Positions 36,421 through 46,689 are shown, numbered from the stretch's first letter. The stretch: DNA of 64,000 bases from Ahaetulla prasina (GCF_028640845.1 NC_080544.1:58480711-58544710), one strand, 5' to 3'. Numbers and translations are program-made. The notes: a model not told the origin generated them from the letters alone.

Positions 36421-39400
36421 TTATCTTCGGCGGGCCTGATCGATTGGCGGTTCTAATTGGGTAGCGACCTCGGCCTGGGTGGGCGGCTGGGGTTGTTGGC
36501 AGTCCACGCCGCCGCCTGTTCTGCGCCTTAATTGATTGATGTGCCGCCACACTCGTCTGTTTGGGAGCTGGACCCTATAAGAGTAGGGTCCAGTTATTTG
36601 AATTATGTGTCCCGGCAACCATTTTGAGTCTCCCCCGAAATTTTGTGCAAATATAAGATCCCCATTATTGAACGCTCGGGCTCTAATATTGGGCTCTTGG
36701 AGCTTATCTGGCATGTAAGTGGGGTGCAAACGGTCAAGGACAGTCCTCAACCGTCGTCCCATTAGCAACTCTGCTGGGCTCATCTTAGTCTCTTGGCATG
36801 GGGTGGTATGTTGGGCCATTAAATATTTGTTTATATTCTGTTGCCAGTTAGAGGTGCCCAGGCGGCCTAACGCCTCCTTGGCTGACCTCACGGCCCGTTC
36901 TGCCCTGCCATTCGCCGCAGGGTGGAACGGGGCCGTGGGGGCATGCCGAACCCCGTGGATTGCTAAAAATTGTAGGAATGACGCCGAAGAGAATTGGGGC
37001 CCATTATCAGTGACTAGCACATCTGGGAGTCCGAATGTTGCAAACAGCCTGTCTAGGATCCGGACTATATTGTCTGTGGTGGTGGAGTGCATTAGGAATA
37101 ATTCCACCCACTTCGAGTATGCGTCCACCACCACTAAAAATGTTTTCGAGAAAGGGCGGCGAGATCCAAATGGATCCGAGCCCACGGTCCCCTGGGAGTT
37201 TCCACTCCCGGACTGGCGCGGCAGGGCTACAGCCCTTGAACCCTGGCATTGCTGGCAACGCCCAACCCACAATTCTATGTCATGGTCTAGCTTCGGCCAC
37301 CAGACATAGCTGCGACCTAGGGCTTTCATTCTCCCTATACCCGGGTGGGCCATGTGAAGGCATTCTAGCACCTGAGACCGGAGGGCCGGAGGTACCACCA
37401 CCCGACCCCCCCAGAGCAGGCATCCCTTGTGCACTGACAATTCCCCTTGCCTGCGGGTATACGGCAGGAATTCTGGCCCCACTGTTCCGTGCGGCCAGCC
37501 CCTGCGGGCCCAGTCGAGGACTTGCATCAAAATTGGGTCTTTGGCGGACTCTCGAGAGACGTCGAGAGCTGAGATAGGGGAGTTAGACTCCTCTATTAGA
37601 AGCACCGGCAGGGACGGGGCCGGGTCTATGACCCCCGTCGGGAGGGGGCAGCGGCTGAGGGCATCTGCGTGTCCTATAGCACTTCCCGGCTTATGTTTCA
37701 GCTGGTAGGAATAAGCCGCTAGGAATTCTGTCCACCGCGCCATGCGCGGTGACAATATCTGTGGGGTAGGGCGGTCACTGGCTAGCAATCCTAACAATGG
37801 CTTATGGTCAGTGATCAGGGAAAAGAAACGGCCATATAGATAATCGTGGAATCTCTTGATTCCAGCGACAATGGCAAGGGCCTCTCTGTCCAGCTGACTA
37901 TAGTTCCGTTCAGCTGGAGAGAGAGTGCGCGAGTAAAACGCTATGGGGGCCTCCAACCCGTTTGGGAACTGGTGGCTGAGGACAGCCCCAACCCCGTACG
38001 GTGAGGCGTCACAAGTGAGTGTCAGGGGGAGCTTTTCATTGTACTGTACCAGGACAGCGGAAGAAGTCAGGAGCCGCTTGACAGCATCAAAGGAAGCTGC
38101 CGCGGCTTTAGACCAATTCCAAGAGGCGCCAGCATCTAGGAGGCGGTGAAGTGGCTCGGCCACCGTCGCCTTATGGGGGAGGAATATAGCATAAAAATTT
38201 AGGAGGCCCAAGAAGGCTTGGAGCTCGGCCTTGGACTTGGGTGTGGGGGCCCTTCGGATTGCTTCAACTTTCGAGGGGGTTGGACGGATGCCGTGGGCAT
38301 CCACAAGGAACCCTAAGAACTCGACTTGGGGCACTCCGATATGACACTTGTCCTTCCTCAATTTCAACCCCGCCTGGCGGAATCGGCCTAAGACAGCCTT
38401 TACCTTGGTGACCAGTTCTGGGAGGTCTTTACCAGACACCAGAACGTCATCAAAGTACGGAACAACTCCGGGGAGACCATGGAGCATCCGCTCCATAAGT
38501 CCCTGGAATATTCCTGGCGCTACACTGACTCCAAACTGGAGTCGTGTACATTTGAAAGCTCCCCGGTGGGTGACGATGGTCTGAGCGAGAGCTGTGTCCT
38601 CATCCACCGGGAGCTGTTGATAGGCCTGTGCCAAATCCAATTTGGCAAAAACCCGGCCTTGGCCCAGGGAGTGGAGCAATTGCTGTACTACCGGGACAGG
38701 GTACGGGTTGGCTTGGAGTGCTTTATTTATCGTCCCCTTGTAGTCCGCACAGATCCGTATGGATCCGTCCGGCTTCAGGGGGGTCACGATGGGGGTTTCC
38801 CATTTAGCGTGATCAATGGGAACCAGAATGCCCTGGGCTATCAGTTTGTCCAGCTGTTCGTCTACCCTCGGTCGGAGTGCTAAAGGGACCCGTCTGGGCT
38901 TCAATCGAATGGGTTGCACCTGGGGATCAAGCTGAAATGACACTGGGGTTCCATTATATTTACCCAGGGAGTCTTCGAACACGTCAGCGAATTCGCTGGC
39001 CAATGCTGACGGCATGTCAAGGGACGTGGCATGGACACCTGCCACGTTTAGGCCAAGGGCAGCGAACCAATCCAGCCCTAGTAGGGTTGGCAAGGCACTT
39101 CTAACAACGATCAGTGGTAATCTGCCCTCGAATTTCTGGTATGCCACCCGGAACCTGCCCATGCCCAGGGTTGGGATTGCTTTCCCTTGATAGTCTCGTA
39201 ATGTCACTGAGCAGGGCTTGAGAGATCCCTTCTCCAGCTTCGGAACTAGCTGTTTCAGGGTAGACCAGGCAATAAGGGAGCGCGACGAGCCGGTATCCAC
39301 TTCCATGTTGCACCGTGCCCCTTCGAGCTGTACCGTCAGGTGTATTTTGGTGGTAGGCGTTGTGGAGGCGGCGAAACTGACGACATCTTCGGTTGAATCG

Positions 39401-39432
39401 GAGGCGGTAAAATAGGCACGTTGACGTGGCAT
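36421..39432 (-). pseudogene. Ty3-B protease-RT-RNase H-integrase frame (1003 codons)
   Basis: This is the longest open frame in the window. The protease DTGSS is at about residues 46-50, RT LDLAQAYQQ near 266 and YFDD at 326-329, and RNase H starts at CDASPYG (Asp about 475). The integrase zinc module is HMAH (693-696) with CQQC (726-729). Asp809 (TDNGPQF) and Glu845 (NGRAERA) keep the 35-residue gap. Residues about 739-760, where the first catalytic Asp should be, read in wrong frames: small offsetting indels leave the ORF open but replace that motif. The C-terminus has GPYSYRVQLP and HINQLRRR. The Met start is incidental, as Gag is missing. Confidence 0.92.
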
Positions 39433-39440
39433 TGGAACAA

Positions 39441-39831
39441 TATATTATTATGGCACAAAGCTTTCCCCATTTTAAGAACAAATTTAAATAAGCTGAGATT
39501 GTCATTGGAGCCACATGACTTCTTTACCAACATGTTTCCATTCATTCCGAAATTGGATCTTGTATCAGATCATAACCCCTGTAGCTATAAAACTTATCTA
39601 TGATTCTGCTTTTTATTAAAATCAGCCTCCATGTTTATGACTATTGTTAATCAAACAGATAAGAGTGTTGCCAAGGAGACTATTTGTCCTACATTGTGTT
39701 GCTAAAGCAACATGATTAAATTAGGTACTGTGCTTTTAACCTTCACATGCTGGATTTGTGTTGGTAGGAAAATTAAACTACCACAGCAGTAAAGTCTGTT
39801 GGATTTCTACATTTAATGCAATGGTGTAGAG
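39441..39831. other. Unannotated flank
   Basis: AT-rich sequence with no recognised feature lies between the Ty3-B truncation point and the palindromic MITE. Confidence 0.5.
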
Positions 39832-39967
39832 CAGAGGTCTTCAAACTTGGCAGGTTTAAGACTTGTGGATTTCTCCCTGAATTCTCTAGCCAGCTATCCA
39901 TAGCTGGCTGGAGAATTCTGGCAGTTGAAGTCCACAAGTCTTAAACCTGCCAAGTTTGAGACCTCTG
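39832..39967. mobile_element. Near-perfect palindromic hAT-type MITE
   Basis: This 136 bp element is almost wholly an inverted repeat. The left arm begins CAGAGGTCTTCAAACTTGG and the right arm ends CCAAGTTTGAGACCTCTG. The arms meet around TAGCCAGCTATCCATAGCTG. The 8 bp flanks are GTGTAGAG (39824-39831) and ATGTAGAG (39968-39975), 7 of 8 matching. A half-copy of the same family lies near 48523-48592. Confidence 0.88.
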
Positions 39968-40177
39968 ATGTAGAGTAGTCAGCTACTTAAAAATAGTAAT
40001 AGCCTTCTGTTCCTCTCTTTACCTGTCCAGATCAGTCTTTCCCAGCTCTAGATGTGACAAATTATAAGTTTCATACTTCCCATACATCATAGCCTGCTCA
40101 TGCTATACAAGCTAATAAAGAAATTCACTTCTCAATATTAAATATATCGTCTAAATAGTTTTTGAGAAGAACTAGGG

Positions 40178-40528
40178 CAGGGGTGTCAAACTTGATTTCA
40201 TTGAGAGCTGCATAAGGGTTGTGTTTGACCTCAGGAGGCGAGGGTGGGCATGGCCAGCTTGACATAACAGGGATGCCTGTGGCAGTGCAAGTGCTCTGCC
40301 AGCAAAAACGGGCTCCCGAGCTCCGTTTTCCGCTGCAACTGTCTCTTGCAACCCTCTGCCAGTGAAAACAGAGCTTAAGGGGGCCGCATGCAGCCCTCCC
40401 AAGCTCCGTTTTCACTGACAGAGTCACCATAGGCCAGTCCTTTGCTGTTTCCAGGGTGGCCCCGCGGGCCAGATCTAAGTACCCTGTGGGCCAGATCTGG
40501 GCCCCGGGCCTTGAATTTGACACCCCTG
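40178..40528. mobile_element. hAT-type MITE
   Basis: The left end is CAGGGGTGTCAAACTTGATT; the right end, reverse-complemented, is CAGGGGTGTCAAATTCAAGG. This is a clear terminal inverted repeat of the same type as at 47099-47283. The interior is GC-richer than the flanks. The 8 bp flanks AACTAGGG and TATAAGAT do not match, so one edge may have changed after insertion. Confidence 0.8.
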
Positions 40529-40654
40529 TATAAGATACACAAAAAATACCATCTGTCTTCCCTATTACAATCTTAAACTGGATTGGGGAAATAGGCAAAA
40601 CATTATTATTATTTTTACAAAAGAATAGATAATTAGCACAGGCACACACTGAAT

Positions 40655-40927
40655 ATAACAGAATAACAGAGTTGGAAAGGACTTTGGAGGTCTTCTAGTT
40701 CAACCCCTTACTCAAGCAGGAAAACCCTATACCATTTCAGACAAATGGTTATCCGATTTCTTCTTAAAAACATCTATTGTTGGAGCGCTGACAACTTCTG
40801 GAGGCAAGTAGCTCCACTGGTTTATTGTTCTAACTGTTAGAAAATTTCTCTTTACTTGGTTCTCTCCTTGATTAATTTCCATCCATTGCTTCTTGTCCTC
40901 ACTTCAGATGCTATGTAGAATAGGTTG
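40655..40927 (-). mobile_element. CR1 LINE 3' part (left of Ty3-C)
   Basis: The minus strand is the CR1 3' tail and the end of the coding region, closely matching 31510-31800. It is cut at GGTTG (40923-40927), the target duplication of Ty3-C, and continues at 45631. Confidence 0.87.
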
Positions 40928-41185
40928 TATTAAGTCTGGTGTCCGATACCAGGAAGAGTCCAGTCAGGGACTGCTTTAACAACTTTATTAAGCAACGTGA
41001 TAACAACAAGAGAACTCTGACTAACTAGAAAAACCCTTGACAGCTCTTATATACCGGCTGCCAGAAGGGCTGCACCAATGACAGGGCTCCAAATTTCCCG
41101 CCTTTCTTGTGGCGCGTCTCAACCAATCAGCGGACGCCTGGCTGTTGCCAGGCTAGAGACGCATCGTAACTCTGAAGACTTTACA
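40928..41185 (-). repeat. Ty3-C 3' LTR (258 bp)
   Basis: On the element strand it begins TGTAAAG and ends CTTAATA, an unusual TG...TA end pair. A TATA box (GGTATATAAGAG, minus strand) and AATAAAG polyadenylation signal are present. Nested inverted repeats are visible: GCCTGGC/GCCAGGC (41136-41142 and 41147-41153) inside GCGTCTC/GAGACGC (about 41114-41120 and 41156-41162). It appears identical to 45373-45630. Confidence 0.93.
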
Positions 41186-41721
41186 CCCTTCCCCTCCTGG
41201 ACCGCGCATGCGTAATCAGCCAAGTATGTAGGCTGCCGTCGGCTCCGCCCAGATCTTCTTAGTTCAGGGGCGGTAGCTGCTGGAGGAGGAGGAGGAGGAG
41301 TGGCTGAGTCTTCTGCTGGGAACGACAACTCCACCCCTAAAGGAGGCCTGGCCCGTGTGGGAACTTCGGAAACTTCAGGTACGTTTCTCGACGAGATCGA
41401 TCCGCGTCTTGAGGGTTGGAGTCCCTCCCTGGCCTGCAAGTCCGGAAGGCCGGGTTCCCGAAATGGGCCGGCGTGGTCGTGGTTTCCTTCCAGGGCTGGT
41501 GGCCTGGGAGGTGTAGCTGGAGCGGCCAGCTCCGATGTTCCTGGGTAGTCCTGGTCATAGATGGGCCCCTCCGTGCTGGCTGTCCGCCGTCTGAGTTGAT
41601 TTATATGGCGGCGCCACTCTCGTCCGTCGGCCAGCCGGACCCTGTAGGAATAGGGCCCGGTTATTTGTATAATGGTGCCTGGCACCCACTTGGGTGGTGG
41701 CCCAAAGTTCCGGGTAAACAC
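41119..41721 (-). pseudogene. Ty3-C integrase C-terminal domain and tail
   Basis: This frame carries WVPGTIIQITGPYSYRVRL and RRHINQLRRR, the C-terminal target-contact region, then a Pro-rich low-complexity tail with PPPPPP and RRSGRSRRQPTYLADYA. The reading frame overruns into the LTR. It is joined to the integrase core only through a frameshift near 41725-41805. Confidence 0.82.
41186..41199 (-). promoter_or_regulatory. Ty3-C polypurine tract
   Basis: The minus strand reads CCAGGAGGGGAAGGG directly next to the 3' LTR, the expected plus-strand primer. Confidence 0.85.
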
Positions 41722-41805
41722 GGTGTCCCTCCTTGAACCCCTAGTTGTGATTGAATTGTCTGGCCCCGCTCTGTGTCATATTGGGGTGTAGCCTATCCAG
41801 AGTCG

Positions 41806-42717
41806 TCATAACCGCCTCCCCATCAGTAACTCGGCTGGGCTGAGGTTGGTGACCGGGCACGGTGTCGAGTGTTGTGCCAGCAGGTACCGGCAGATCTTGT
41901 CATGCCAATTCGTGGGTCCCATGCGACCCAACGCCTCCTTGGCCGATCTAACGGCCCGTTCTGCCCGGCCATTCGCCGCGGGGTGGAACGGCGCCGTTGG
42001 TGCATGGCGAATGCCATGCTTGGCCAAGAACATCTGGAAGGGTGCCGATGCGAATTGTGGCCCGTTATCGGTAACCACAAGGTCTGGTAGCCCATGGGTC
42101 ACGAACAATCGTTCTAGCACCCTAATGGTGGCTTCCGCGGTGGTAGATGACATGCATGCCAACTCCACCCACTTGGAGTAGGCGTCAACTACCACCAAAA
42201 TTGACTGCCCTAAATATGGTCCCGCGTAATCCAGGTGGATTCGAGACCAGGGTGAGTGGGGGGCCTCCCATTCCCTGATGGGTACAGCTGAGGGCGCTGC
42301 CCGTGATTGCTGGCAGCTCAGACACCCAGCCACACATCGTTCGATGTCCTGGTCTACCTTTGGCCACCACACATAACTACGGGCCAAAGTCTTCATTCTA
42401 ACAATGCCCGGGTGGGCCTCGTGGGGCGTCGTAAGAACGCTCCCCCTTTGCTCTTGTGGGACTACTATCCTATTCCCCCACAGGAGACAGCCCTTTAACG
42501 CTGACAGCTCATGTTGTCTGCGCCGGAACGGAAGGAATTCTTCTGGAACCGGGTCCCTTGGCCACCCCCTGCGCACCCAGTCCAGAACCTGAGACAGGAT
42601 CCGGTCTGAGGCAGAGTGGTGCGCAATATCTGAAGAGGATATTGGGGACTGCCACTCATCAATGAGCAAGACTAGCTCTGCGGGTGCTGGGTCTACAACA
42701 GGGGTAGGTAGAGGCAC
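41806..42717 (-). pseudogene. Ty3-C integrase core fragment
   Basis: The zinc module is HEAH (about 99-102) with CLSC (132-135). The catalytic residues Asp163 (IHLDYAGP), Asp217 (TDNGPQF) and Glu253 (NGRAERA) are all present, with the 35-residue gap. It ends with LSPAELLMGRRL. The frame is then lost near 41800, and the C-terminal domain resumes at 41721. The catalytic core itself looks intact. Confidence 0.91.
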
Positions 42718-44921
42718 CGGCTCAGGGCATCAGCATGCCCGATCGCCTTCCCCGGCCGATAGAGTAGTTTGTAATTATAGGCGGCCAGAAACTCCACCCA
42801 GCGTGACATTCTGGGGGATAGGATTTGAGGGGACTGTTTGTCCCCGGCCAGCAGGCCAAGGAGCGGTTTATGGTCTGTAATCAGCGAAAAAAAACGGCCA
42901 TAAATATAGTGGTGGAATCTTTTGATTCCTGCCACGGCCGCAAGAGCTTCTTTGTCCAATTGACTATAATTCCGCTCGGGCGCCGAGAGCGTCCTGGAAT
43001 AATAGGCAATTGGCGCCTCAGCTCCGCCAGGCAGAACATGGCTCAGGACCGCGCCAATGCCAAAAGGGGAGGCATCACACGTCAGAGTGACCGGCAGGCG
43101 CGGATCATACTGGACAAGAACTGCCTGAGAGGTGAGGAGGCTCTTGACAGCCTCGAAGGAGGCAGCTGCCTCCTTCCCCCAACACCACGGCTTGCTAGCT
43201 GACAGCAACTTGTGCAGGGGCTCCGCAAGGGAGGCTTTATGCGGCAAGAAAACGGCATAAAAGTTTAGGAGCCCCAAAAAGGCCTGGAGCTCCGTTTTAT
43301 TCGTGGGGACAGGGGCCCCACGTATAGCTTCAATCTTCGAAGGGGTAGGGTGAATCCCCCGAGAGTCCAACAGGAATCCCAGGAACTCCACCTGAGAGAC
43401 TCCTATCTGACACTTCTGCCGCTTAAGCCTCAAGCCAGCGGTCCGAAACCGGGACAAGACAGCCCTCAACTTCGCGGCCAGGTCCTCAGGACTGGCAGCG
43501 GAAATGAGGACGTCGTCAAAATAAGGGACGACGCCCTCTAACCCTTGTAGCAACCTCTCCATTAAACACTGGAACAACCCGGGGGCTACACTGACGCCGA
43601 ACTGGAGTCGGTTACACTTAAACGCCCCCCGGTGCGTAACAATGGTCTGTGCCAGCGCCGTGGCATCGTCCACCGGCAACTGCTGGTAGGCCTGCGCCAA
43701 GTCAAGCTTGGCGAAGATAGAGCCCTGTCCCAGGGAGTGGAGCAGATGCTGCACCACCGGAACAGGGTATGGGTTCGCCTGCAGCGCCTTGTTAATCGTG
43801 CCCTTGTAATCTGCACATATTCTAAGTGAGCCGTCCTGTTTAAGGGAGAGAACAATAGGGGTCTCCCATGGGGAATAATCCACTGGCTCAATAACCCCTT
43901 GAGAGAGGAGTTTATCCAACTCCAAGTCAACCTTATGCCTCAATGCGAGGGGCACCCTTCTCGACTTCAAACGGATAGGCGCAATGCTGGGATCCAGGTT
44001 AAACGAAACTGGAGAACCCGTATATCTCCCCAGGTGATCACTGAAGACATCGGCGAACTCCCGGGTGATGCCTTCCCAAGAACAGGGGGTAGTGGAGTGG
44101 ACCCCTAGGACATTAAGTTTGAGGGCGGCAAACCAATCCAACCCCAAAAGAGTGGGCAGGCGCCCCCTAACCACAATGAGAGGCAGATACCCCGAGAACT
44201 CCCCATGGCGAATATGGAAGTCGCGGCACCCCAAAACCGGAATAGCCCCCCCCTGATAATCTTTTAGGGTGATGGGGCATGGCCACAATTGAGATTTCGA
44301 GAAATTTGGCAAAAGTCGTTTGACGGTGGACCAGGAAATTAAGGACTTGGAGGACCCAGTGTCCACTTCCATCTTGCAAGGAGAGCCTTCCAGGTTTACC
44401 GTGAGGTAAATCTTATTACCATGAGGGGCCGCCGATGCATGGCCAATGGTAAAACAGTCTTCCCGGCGGGAGGCGGTCTTCCAAGTCATCTTCTTACGGG
44501 TTGCAGGTTCCGCTGGAGGGTCAGAAACCGGCAATGCGGCACGGCAGACGCGGGCGAGATGGCCCTTCTTCCCACACCGGCGGCAAGTGGCAGCCTTGAA
44601 ACGGCAATCAGATCTGCCGTGGCTCCCTCCGCATCCCAAACAACTAGCGGGGGACGGTTTGGGCAGAGGCCACCCCTTCTTGGAAGTGGCCTTAAGACGG
44701 CGGACACAGCTGTCATCGTCAGAGGAATCTGACGGGTCCGAAGCGACATGAAGGACAGCTGAGCCTTTCCCGGAAATAGCGGGGGAAGGTTGGAATTTAT
44801 GGATCTCCGTCGCAGACTTCTCAGCCATCTCAGCTGCTCGGGCTTCGTCAATCGCCGCGGCCAAAGTCACATCTGCGCGCCAGCAGCCGCCTTTGCAACC
44901 GCAGGTCGGCAACCCGCTCAC
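42693..44921 (-). pseudogene. Ty3-C Gag C-terminus-protease-RT-RNase H ORF (742 codons)
   Basis: The frame is read from near the end of the Gag capsid region. Two zinc knuckles lie at about residues 94-126, the second being CRRCGKKGHLARVC. The protease motif is DTGSS at about 187, RT has LDLAQAYQQ and YFDD at about 467-470, and RNase H has CDASPFGIGAVLSH. It ends just after HADALSRC, where a one-base difference in a short C run moves the integrase into the next frame. Gag and Pol share one frame, as in Ty3-A. The first codons (MSGLPTCGCKGGCW) are out of frame relative to Gag. Confidence 0.92.
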
Positions 44922-45086
44922 CAGCTGCTCTAGGAGGGCCTCATCTAGATCGTGGAACTCGCACTCTAAGGCGGCCGTCGCAAAGAAGCCATATAGGTGT
45001 TAATCGATTCGCCCGGTTGCTGAATCCTTCACAAACGCGTGTCTTGAATACGGGAGGGAGTGGGGAGTAGTGGCTCCGCAGCTTGC

Positions 45087-45311
45087 CTAGCAGAGTGTCC
45101 CATGGCACCTCAAACACAGGAATGGGAGCGGCCAGAGCTCTGGCCGTCCCAACATGTCTCTTCCACAAAGACTGAGGAAGTAGCCACGCTTCCTTTCAGC
45201 TGACAGCTCAGCGTAATCATTTGCCCGCAGGAAACATTCGAAACGGTCGAGGAACGCTTGCCAAGTTTCAGCGTGAGGCTCGAAAGGAGCAAAAGACGGC
45301 TGGGTTGCCAT
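45087..45311 (-). pseudogene. Ty3-C Gag N-terminus
   Basis: This frame begins MATQPSFAPFEPHAETWQAF at 45311 and continues FLDRFECFLRANDYAEL and KRGYFLSLCG. It is homologous to the Ty3-A Gag start (WGTYMTRFESFLEANEL, KRAYFLSHCG). After CGRDML it leaves the Gag frame near 45140. Gag sequence then continues in other frames (ALAAPIPVFEVPWDTLLGKL) down to about 44900. Confidence 0.85.
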
Positions 45312-45360
45312 CTATGAATCAATTCGATTGGAGGCGATAACCTTGCAGGTCCGACTTGAC

Positions 45361-45371
45361 CCTCGTCGCCA
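45361..45371 (-). promoter_or_regulatory. Ty3-C primer-binding site
   Basis: The minus strand reads TGGCGACGAGG, one base inside the LTR, the same as in Ty3-A. The shared primer site supports a common lineage. The primer tRNA is not identified. Confidence 0.75.
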
Positions 45372-45372
45372 G

Positions 45373-45630
45373 TATTAAGTCTGGTGTCCGATACCAGGAA
45401 GAGTCCAGTCAGGGACTGCTTTAACAACTTTATTAAGCAACGTGATAACAACAAGAGAACTCTGACTAACTAGAAAAACCCTTGACAGCTCTTATATACC
45501 GGCTGCCAGAAGGGCTGCACCAATGACAGGGCTCCAAATTTCCCGCCTTTCTTGTGGCGCGTCTCAACCAATCAGCGGACGCCTGGCTGTTGCCAGGCTA
45601 GAGACGCATCGTAACTCTGAAGACTTTACA
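45373..45630 (-). repeat. Ty3-C 5' LTR (258 bp)
   Basis: This is the upstream LTR and presumed promoter. I see no difference from the 3' LTR. The target duplication GGTTG follows at 45631-45635. Confidence 0.93.
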
Positions 45631-46300
45631 GGTTGACCCCCTCTTCTTTGTGGCAGTCCCTTAGATATTAGACCACTGCTATCATGTCACCTCTAGTCCT
45701 TCTTTTCATTAAACTAGACATAAACAATTCCAGTAACTGTTCTGCATATGTTTTAGCATTCAGTCCCTTAATCCTGTTTGTTGCTCTTCTCTGCACTTTC
45801 TAGAGTTTCAACATCTTTTTTATATTGTGGCGACCAAAACTTGATGCAATATTCTAAGTGTGGTCTTATCAAGACATTATAAAGTAGTATTAACACTTCA
45901 TCTGATCTTGATTCTATCGCACTATTAATGCAGCTTGGGACTATGTTGGCTTTTTTGGCAGCTACAGCCCACTGCCGGCTCATATTCAAATGACTTGTAC
46001 TCCAAGATCCCTCCCACAATTACTACTGTTGAGCCAAGTATTGTTTTTACTTGCCTAAAGGTAAAACCTTACTTTTCTCTACATTGAATTTCATTTTGTT
46101 AGATAGAGTCCAGTGTTCAAATCTGTCAAGATCCTTCTATATCTTGAGCATATCTTCTGGAGTATTGGCTATTCCTACCAGTTTAATGTTATCTGCAAAT
46201 GTGATTATACAGTCTAGATTTTATGACTTTAACTTTTGTAATGCCTCTATCAGAATGATCATGCTGTTTGAAAAGCTGAAGGTCTCAAATAAAAATTGTT
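45631..46300 (-). mobile_element. CR1 LINE, continuation right of Ty3-C
   Basis: The CR1 copy resumes at GGTTGACCCCC and runs with decayed coding sequence: RPHLEYCIKFWSPQYKKDVE at about 45770-45880, then upstream RT remnants to about 46300. Joining it to 40655-40927 gives a layout colinear with the copy at 31510-32213 but longer at its 5' side. Many frameshifts are present; the 46051-46320 region is the antisense of decayed RT. Confidence 0.85.
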
Positions 46301-46394
46301 GGCTTCAAACCAAGATCTAACATCTTTACCTATAACAAAAGTACTACAAATTACGGTATTTTATTGAATTAATGAATATGCTTTATCAATATAT

Positions 46395-46680
46395 CAGAGG
46401 TGGTATTCAGCAAGTTTTGACCAGTTCTGGAGAACCGGTAGCGGAAATTTTGAGTAGTTCGGACAACTGGTAAATACCACCTCTGACTGGCCCTACCCCC
46501 TTCTATTCTCTGCCTTCTGAGTCCCAGCTGATTGGGAGGAAATGCAGTATCCTTTCCCTGGAGTGGGGTGGGAATGGAGGTTTTACAGTATCCTTCCCCT
46601 ACTATACCCACCAAGCCATGCCCACCAAGCCACACCATGCTCACAGAACCAGTAGTAAAATTTTTTGAATTCCACCACTG
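46395..46680. mobile_element. hAT-type MITE
   Basis: The left end is CAGAGGTGGTATTCAGC; the right end, reverse-complemented, is CAGTGGTGGAATTCAAA. Flanks are CAATATAT (46387-46394) and CAGTGTAT (46681-46688), 6 of 8 matching. The interior shares GGTGGGCATGG-type words (in reverse) with the element at 14885-15145, so the two belong to one family. Confidence 0.8.
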
Positions 46681-46689
46681 CAGTGTATA

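Larger units (their letters stand above)
35873..39440 (-). mobile_element. Ty3-B: 5'-truncated Ty3/gypsy element
   Basis: On the minus strand this element keeps protease, RT, RNase H and integrase and a 288 bp 3' LTR, but lacks the 5' LTR, primer site and Gag. The right boundary is near 39432-39440, where coding sequence gives way abruptly to AT-rich flank. I see no second LTR and no target duplication. It is related to Ty3-A and Ty3-C across Pol but has a different LTR. One-LTR truncation is unusual for LTR elements and suggests deletion, aberrant integration or template switching. Confidence 0.9.
40928..45630 (-). mobile_element. Ty3-C: Ty3/gypsy LTR retrotransposon, full length, coding region broken
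   Basis: This 4.7 kb element is inserted in a CR1 LINE and flanked by a perfect 5 bp duplication GGTTG (40923-40927 and 45631-45635). Its 258 bp LTRs look identical. The minus-strand order is LTR, PBS, Gag, protease, RT, RNase H, integrase, PPT, LTR, with no envelope gene. Gag has several frameshifts between about 45140 and 44870, and one single-base shift near 42712 separates RNase H from integrase. It is a relative of Ty3-A and Ty3-B but a distinct family by LTR. Confidence 0.94.

Noticed and set aside
16678..45630. Endogenous retrovirus rather than Ty3/gypsy
   Set aside because: No envelope gene, short LTRs, CCHC-DTG-RT-RNase H-integrase with Ty3-like motifs and 5 bp duplications; nothing retroviral beyond what Ty3 elements share.
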